Shown here: positions 1-6,600 of the stretch, piece after piece | Numbering within the stretch: position 1 is the first letter of the stretch | How the letters are laid out: the number at the start of each line of letters is the position of its first letter | Assembly (NCBI GenBank): GCA_037074765.1 | Contig: JBAMDO010000485.1 | Coordinates: forward strand, 1 to 13,172 | DNA from: Mansonella perstans | Lineage: Eukaryota; Nematoda; Chromadorea; Rhabditida; Onchocercidae | DNA length: 13,172 bases | Reading direction: 5' to 3' | Notes under the pieces: model-generated | Database searches by the model: none | Told to the model about the DNA's origin: nothing | Seen by the model: only the letters and a program-made list of their open reading frames with translations | Made by a program: the position numbers and the translations under genes

Positions 1-654
1 TTTTTTAAATAAATTGTTATTTATATAAATATTGATAAGTAAGAGAACAAAATAAAATAAAATAAAATAATCACTGATCTATTTTTGATGAAATGAAATA
101 CATAAGACTGATGATATTAATAGCTAAAAATATTTTATTTTTTTTGAATTTATTTAATTAATTTGACATTTTACAAATTGAAACAAAAATGAAACAGCAT
201 AGAAAGATGGTAAAAAAGTGCAAAATGTAATTTGTGACGAAATTTTTCATATATTTAAATATCTTCTGCAATTAAATGTTTATTATTGAGTGATTATTCG
301 AAACTAAAATGATATATATATGTATGAATAATTTTATATTATCAAAAATTCAATAATTGAAATATGTTAAAACGAAAAATTGAAATCAGAAGGACGAAGA
401 ACACAAACAAATCAGAAATTGTTACAGTAATCAACAAAAATTTTGCGGATTAAAAACTTTTGAGATAAAATATATTAAAATAGCAAATTTCAAATCATCT
501 ATTACACGGCTCAATCATTTCAATAAATATTTTGGTGAATAGTGTTAATATTCGTGTGTTAATATTTTGGTGTCAGCTTCAAATTCTGATTAAGTTTTGA
601 AATATAATTTTTACATCCACGCGTATTAATATTAATAACAAACGCAAAATTGGC

Positions 655-775
655 AGTTATTATTATAAATATTATTACAATTATAATAATAATTGTTATT
701 ATTGTTATTATTATTATTATTGTCGTTATTATCAATACTGTTATTGTCATTATCATTATAACTATTACTATTTTA
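655..775. repeat. Degenerate ATT-type trinucleotide tract
   Basis: The plus strand reads as imperfect repeats of ATT interspersed with GTT, GTC and ATC. On the minus strand it opens into an isoleucine/threonine-only frame, which is a by-product of the repeat and not a protein. The same vocabulary recurs near 9630-9690, 11041-11305 and 12780-13060, so this is a general property of the non-coding DNA in this window. Confidence 0.75.
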
Positions 776-1596
776 GTGGTGATTGAGTTTACAAATTCGC
801 ATTCTCTTTATAGATGATGTTCTGATTTTATCATTTTGTCTGATAAGTGAATCGTTTGATTAATTAGTGTACTATGTAGAACAACTGTTATTGTGTAGTT
901 GAGTGAATTGAAATGCTCGAGAAATTCATTTATCAATTTTTATTGAGCAACATCCGTCCATTGCTGTTAACAAATCATCAACTGCTTCATCATTTATCCT
1001 ACATTTTCAATATTTTCTATCTTAAACATAAACTTAATATTATTCAGTAAAAAATTTTCGAATTATTTAATCATTACCGATTTATCATTAAAACTTTTTT
1101 TTCTAGCAGTTAACAAAAGCAATAAATTGAGTGAGTTTTGAATTTCATTAATAATTTTTTTTTTGCCGTTTAATAATGGCTTAATGATTTTTTATTGATT
1201 ATACTTAATGATAAAATACTATTTATTTTTAATTAACATGTAAATGCAGTTTTTTTCCCTCTCTCTCTCTCTCATAAACTGCTTATGTCATTTTGTTCTT
1301 TGGAATTTTCAAATTTTAATAAATGAAAATTTATAATTTGAAAAAGGTATAAACAATTATTTCATTTCTATTGAGTAATTTAAGAACATACATATATTAC
1401 TAATTGATCATTTCGAAGAAATTTGCTTATTAGCAATAAATGTCAGACATCAACATTTTGATATTTTTGTTTTCAATTTTTCCCATTCGTTCAATTGAAA
1501 CTATCTTTTTTGTAGCTTAAGGTTATATTATGAAAATATTTCTATAATTGTAATTTTCTTATTATAAAAGCATAATATAAAAATTTTTGAATAAAA

Positions 1597-1680
1597 TTTT
1601 ATTGAATTAAATAATTCTTAAATCAAATATTTCTGAATTAAGTAATTTTTGAATTAAATATTTTTGAATTAAATATATTT
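1597..1680. repeat. 15-bp AT-rich tandem repeat upstream of TTL gene
   Basis: Two perfect adjacent copies of TTTTTGAATTAAATA lie at 1646-1660 and 1661-1675. Decayed relatives precede them: GAATTAAATAAT near 1604 and CTGAATTAAGTAA near 1633. The array ends about 80 bases before the start codon of the transthyretin-like gene, so it is in its presumed promoter region. Any regulatory role is only inferred from position. Confidence 0.8.
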
Positions 1681-1746
1681 TTCAAAATTCAAAATCGAAC
1701 AATATAATTCAAATAGTGTTTTTTGATATTTTAATATTCCTTCGAA

Positions 1747-1756
1747 ATATTTTTAG
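1747..1756 (+). promoter_or_regulatory. Probable spliced-leader trans-splice acceptor
   Basis: An ATATTTTTAG acceptor ends at 1756, two bases before the ATG at 1759. No plausible upstream coding exon exists. In nematodes this arrangement, a T-rich acceptor just before the start codon, is typical of SL1 trans-splicing, which replaces the 5' end of the pre-mRNA with a 22-base leader. The site also supports the chosen start codon. It could instead be a cis acceptor for an unseen 5' UTR exon. Confidence 0.7.
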
Positions 1757-1758
1757 TC

Positions 1759-2933
1759 ATGTTCCGTTTCTTACTATTACTAATCAGTTTTCCAATTGTG
1801 CATTGCGCGGTTGGTGGTTTAGTTGGACGAATACAAAGTGCTGGTGTTCGAGGTACGCTAACATGTAATGGACGACCTGCTTCACGGATACTGGTCAAAT
1901 TATATGATGATGATAGAGGTTGGTTCAATTTTTTTTTCAATTTTACATAAATCATTTTTTTGAATGATAGCATAGCTTTATGGTACGATACCGGTGAGAC
2001 ACACTATCATTTTGAAAAGACAACATTGCCTTACAGTAAGATACCGTTGAAGCATACTGTTATTTTGAAAAAAAACGAAAAAAAAAAGCCCTATTATCAA
2101 TACTGTTTATTTTACAGAATTATTTGCTAACAAATTTTTCTTGTTATCCCGGGATTATATTCGATATACCATCGAAATATACTAGTGGCTAAAGAAAAAA
2201 AAACTGTTGAATGCAAAAAAATACAGTAATTTCCAATTGTGTCTTTTTGTACCATTCGAAATTTTTTTTTTATTTTTATTTCTGAAATTATAATTCATAG
2301 TGATAAATTTGATGGATATAATTTTAGATATAAAATCTCTATTAGAAGTTTGTGCAAAATTTGTTTATCATGATTGTGAACAAAAGAAAGCAAATAAAAA
2401 GAAAATTTCCAGGACTTGATATGGATGATTTCATGGGTGAAACAACCAGTGATACAAGTGGAAATTTCGAGGTGTCTGGTTATCTTCGTGAAATGTCAAC
2501 GATTGATCCAAAAATAAACATTTACCACGATTGCAATGATGGATTAAAGGTAATGGAATTATATTAAACCTTTGCATAATTAAAATCAATTTATAGTTAA
2601 TTCCGCAAATTCATAGCTTATAGTTGATTCTACAAAAAAAAAAAAAAAAATTCATCCATTATGTGAAATACCATTTTCTCTTTTTTTTCTTAATCTTTAA
2701 TAAAATTATTTCATTAATGAATTAATTCAAAGAATTTCATTCAAAGAACGTATTCTACTTTTTTAAAATAATTGTACTTACATTAACCATTTTAGCCATG
2801 TCAAAGAAAAATTAGCATTATGATTCCGGATGGGTACATCACAAATGCAAAAACACCAACCAAATGGTATAATGCGGGCACAATTGAACTTGCTGGCAAA
2901 TTCGCTGGAGAAACTCGCGATTGTATACATTAA
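1759..2933 (+). CDS. Secreted transthyretin-like (TTL) family protein, 3 exons
   Basis: Exons are 1759-1918, 2413-2549 and 2796-2933, giving 435 bases and 144 residues. Both introns are GT-AG (494 and 246 bases), with acceptors TTTCCAG and ATTTTAG. Residues 1-16 or 17 form a signal peptide: MFRF, a run of leucines, then a polar VHCA end. The rest is one TTL domain (Pfam transthyretin-like type). Its family signatures are TCNGRPA (35-41), VKLYDDDRG (46-54), DDFMGETTSD (58-67), IYHDC (90-94), KPCQRK (99-104) and RDCIH at the very C terminus (140-144). Four cysteines lie in the mature part (36, 94, 101, 142), the usual TTL number. Length matches the family norm. TTL proteins are secreted; a few, such as C. 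elegans TTR-52, bind phosphatidylserine during clearance of dying cells, but most have no known ligand. The start is set by the signal peptide and the acceptor two bases upstream. The downstream neighbour is convergent, so this is not an operon. I cannot assign a specific ttr number. Confidence 0.95.
1969..2074. repeat. Diverged 53-bp tandem duplication in TTL intron 1
   Basis: Two copies with a period of 53 bases lie around 1983-2019 and 2036-2072. They share a GTA-GATACCG-TGA core and end in ATTTTGAAAA. Roughly three quarters of positions match in the best-aligned 37 bases. The duplication is intronic and less AT-rich than its surroundings. No function is evident. Confidence 0.7.
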
Positions 2934-3652
2934 AAAACACTAGTACAGTGTGCCAGTGTTAAGTGAAATGATCCAACGATTTTTAGTTATTCATTTAGTT
3001 CAGATTTGAATTTTACAAAAAACTCTACATCAAATTTGTACTGTTCTGAAGAAAATTTACAACAGTTTTAATGATTATTATTTATCTCACGAATTCTCTA
3101 TCAGGAGACATCAAATATTCATTATTTGTACCTTCAAATCTAACTTTTTATAAGCTCATTTAGAAAAAAATCATGATTTTAAAGAGTATTTTCTGTATAT
3201 TCATTAAATATGAGAAAAACGCAGATTTGTTACAGTGTCGAATACTAGATGATTATCCTAACACCATTAATGTTCATATGCCATTGGTCGTAGAAATCCA
3301 ATAATTCGTATATAATAATTGAGAAAATGTAATGAATCTGATAACTTGGTAAATAAAAAAATTCCAATGTTCTATGCAAAATTTATCACTTCAAACTTCC
3401 AAACGAATAATACCATAGACAAAATTCATTATTGATTCATGAAAACATAATACAACTGAGTTCAAACAATTAACAAATTCTCCAAAACTATGCTGTATAA
3501 TAATATCCAAACTTACCGTAACAATGAAGCTCTAGCCTGATAAATTCGATTTTTTAAAATTTTCAAACTATCACTAATCAAACTCACTTTGTTAAATGAT
3601 CCGATGGCCCTAGATTCACAAAAAAAAGAAAAAGCTGAAGTAATCCTGTAAT
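2934..3652. other. Convergent intergenic region with both 3' UTRs
   Basis: This 719-base gap separates the stop codons of the two convergent genes. It must hold both 3' UTRs. On the plus strand, ATTAAA lies at 3203 and AATAAA at 3352. On the minus strand I found no AATAAA between the U1-70K stop and the TTL stop; only variant signals such as AATGAA are seen. The two transcripts may therefore overlap tail to tail. Confidence 0.6.
3352..3357 (+). terminator. Candidate poly(A) signal for TTL gene
   Basis: This is the first canonical AATAAA on the plus strand after the TTL stop, about 420 bases downstream. The weaker ATTAAA at 3203-3208 would give a shorter 3' UTR. Neither can be chosen without transcript ends. 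Confidence 0.4.
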
Positions 3653-6600
3653 TTAATGACGTCGACGATCATAATCACGGCCTCTATCCCGGTCACGATC
3701 CCGATCACGATATTCCCGGTCTCGATCGCCGTCGCTTCGGCCATCACGCGATGAACGATGATCATCATACCTAAAATGTCATAAATTTTGATTGTTATAT
3801 TAAGAATGCATAAAAAAATATAACAGTTCAAAATTAAATCCAATGAAATGAGATTCTGTACATCGGATTGTACTCGTTCCATATATACTACCTGTTTGCC
3901 GAAAAATCATACATATGCGATAACACATCTTAAAAAATTAACAAAAATGCTTTTATTGTTGGATGGAAACAACATAAAAAGTTCTTTTCTTTCAAACCAT
4001 TAGCTAAAAAAGACAGTATCTGGTTGACACGCAGAGCTAATGCCGCATTTCAGCAACAAGCAACCTTGCACTTTACAAGTTATTTTTTCTGTTCATTCTG
4101 ATGTAAGAAACATAAGACAGAATGCAAATTAAAAGTAACAGCTATTTTAATAAAGTGAATATTCTGCAGTGAAGTAAACCAATTAAATTATTTGTCAAAT
4201 ACTGACCGCCTTGAATCCCGATCACGATCCCTGTCGCGATCACGTTCACGATCACGATCACGACTGTGTCGTCTTGAATTTGACGAAACTGCACCATTAT
4301 GTTCACGGTCACGATCATGCGAGTATGAACGATGAGTGGATGAAGACCGATGATCACGGTCTTCATGGGCCATTTCTAATGCAGCTGCTTCAAGCACAGC
4401 TTTCGATTCTCGGAGCCGTCGTGTATCACCTTTACCACCACCTAGAAATTGTATTGATGAGTTTTTTTGTGCCAGCAAAACAGATCAAAATTTCAAAATC
4501 AATTATTTTTGTAATTGCTATGTTTTGTAAGCACTAATAAACTTACCAAGTCGACGTGGCAACCAAGATTTCTGCGTACGACCACGTTCATAATCTACAA
4601 CCACCCGTCGTCCATCAATTTTCATGCCATCAGCTTTTTTGTAAGCTTCTAAAAACAGTTTTTTAATGAATGATAGGCAAACAACACTTAACTTTGTACC
4701 TGCAATGAAGAGTTTACACTTTGCAACGTGCATCAAATTCATTCAGTGATCTATATATAATTGTACCTGCAATGAAGAGTTTACACTTTGCAACGTGCAT
4801 CAAATTCATTCAGTGATCTATATATAATTCCATGTTGGAAAAAATAATCCGCCGTTAAAAAACAGAATATAACAATATTTCAGTCCAAATAAAAGTTATT
4901 AACTTTCCTTAACATTACGCAATCTAATGCTACTCAAAGGAACTCACCCAGCTTACCTTTACATGCACATTAATGACAACATAATATCTGCTAGATGAAA
5001 AGCATATGCCAATTGAAGAACATGCGTCCAGACGGAAACTTACCCACATAACTTACCCCTTCATTCAACTTACCCGCCTTTAGTACCAAATAATGAAACA
5101 CTTTTTCTTTTGCTTATAAACAAACAGAAAGTAAAATCGTGTGTCCAGATGGAAACTTACCCACATAACTTACCCCTTCATTCAACTTACCCGCCTTTAG
5201 TACCAAATAATGAAACATTTTTTCATTTGCTTATAAACAAATAGAAAGTGATATCGTGCGTCCAGATGGAAACTTACCCACATAAATTACCCCTTCATTT
5301 AACTTACCCGCCTTTAGTACCAAAAAATGAAACATTTTTTTTTCTTTCGCTCATAAACAAACAAAAAATAAAATTACGCAATAAATTATGCGGCAAATTT
5401 CATATCAGCAAAAAAAAATGAAGCTGCCAGCTAAATTTCTAAGTAATGATATTGCCTAATAGCAAACATACGACAGTATGCCACTTACCCCAATCTTTTG
5501 GTATGCCACTTATTCCAACCTCAAATTCCGGTCAGTAAAAAACACATCCCTATATCCTCGATAGTTCTTTATTATTATTATTTTTTTCGCTGCTAAAATT
5601 ACAGAGATCCTTCCTTATTCTTTAATTTCAAAACAATATTCTTTCCATTTTACATAAACTTCATTTGAAAAATTCTTCTGGCAGCCTCGATAAGTTTTAG
5701 AATAAAGTTAGCCGGTTAATGGCCTTTCTTTGTTTCCAACAGTATTGCTAACTGACACACAATACACACAAACAAATATATACATATATATAAACACACG
5801 CGTCCAGTCGCACACACACACACATACATATATAGATACACATACCACCCGAGCCTTACCGCACTTAAAACAAACCATGGCAAAAGCGCTCTGCAATCTT
5901 GCGCCAGTTTCGGGTTTCTTAACCATTTTTCTGTGTGAGTCGCATTGTGTAATTTATAATTTTTTTTTCTTTTTTTATCTTCCACAAATCTGTTCCAAAA
6001 AAAAATAAAAATTTAGACGACTCAACACAGTGTTTAGAAACAAACCCATGGCTGATGTATGTGTGCATTCAAGAGACAGGCACGACCATTCATAGCGAAT
6101 GCTGCCCTTCTGCAAATACAGCACCATAAGTTTTTGTAGATTTCCAAAAAAAGAAGCATTAAAAAAGTAGTGCCAACAAAAAAGATGTGCTTGTCCAAAG
6201 TTTCACACAAAGTGTAACTTACCATTTACAGCAACAAATGTGCCAGTAGCTAAAAATTGATTTGAAAAATAACCACTTCACTAACAGTCCACCAGAATTA
6301 CCTAAGCAGTTATTTCATTCCTTTTCTAATGCAGCAATCAAAGCAATTGCATCATGTAAGTGATCCGTAAAATTAGTTTTACTACACAACAGTGTTCAGT
6401 CCATATGTCAGCTTAGGTCGTGAGAGACGATGAAAGGGTAGTTGTTCAAGGTATCATCAAAAGTTGATTCATTGTGCCAAAATAAAAACAAAAACATGGT
6501 GCCGATTGAATAATGCTGTTAGATTAAGATGATTCTAACAAGGCTGTAAATTTTACAAGTAAAGCGAAATACTGCAAAGAAAAAAACAGAACAAGACTGG

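Larger units (their letters stand above)
1..1750. other. AT-rich gene-free upstream region
   Basis: No supported gene is visible here on either strand. The region holds homopolymer runs and a short (AAAAT)n tract near 50-70. At about 655-775 there is a degenerate ATT/GTT/ATC trinucleotide tract. A (CT)7 tract lies at 1257-1273, and a 15-base tandem repeat lies immediately before the next gene. The promoter of the transthyretin-like gene must lie in this stretch, but I cannot point to a convincing core element. Confidence 0.7.

Noticed and set aside
559..756. Minus-strand open frame of 65 codons
   Set aside because: It translates to almost only Ile and Thr from a degenerate trinucleotide repeat; there is no domain and the composition is an artefact.
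2352..2567. ATG at 2352 as a start for TTL exon 2
   Set aside because: The segment before 2413 is intronic; the TTTCCAG acceptor at 2412 joins exon 1 in phase and gives the full conserved TTL domain with a signal peptide.
3616..3882. Minus-strand 88-codon frame over U1-70K exon 9
   Set aside because: It is a different frame from the Arg-Asp tail that homologues have; only phase 2 entry at 3770 gives the conserved type of sequence and a stop.
4211..4537. Plus-strand His-Asp-rich frame of 108 codons
   Set aside because: It is the antisense shadow of the Arg-Asp repeats in U1-70K exon 8.
5024..5378. 117-bp array as a CRISPR or a transposon
   Set aside because: The units are contiguous with no unique spacers, and there are no terminal inverted repeats, target duplications or transposase; it is a plain tandem repeat in a eukaryotic intron.
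5708..6008. Open frames of 72 to 92 codons on both strands over the CA/TA repeat
   Set aside because: They are created by the microsatellite and lie inside intron 6; no domain or splice support is seen.
6034..6225. Minus-strand 63-codon frame as a nested gene in intron 6
   Set aside because: There is no recognisable family, no T-rich acceptor before its start, and its beginning overlaps a candidate splice donor.
6322..6361. Plus-strand exon-like segment (TTTTCTAATGCAG, 21 bases, GTAAGT)
   Set aside because: Both sites look good, but it is antisense to U1-70K with no neighbouring exons or coding frame on that strand; probably chance.
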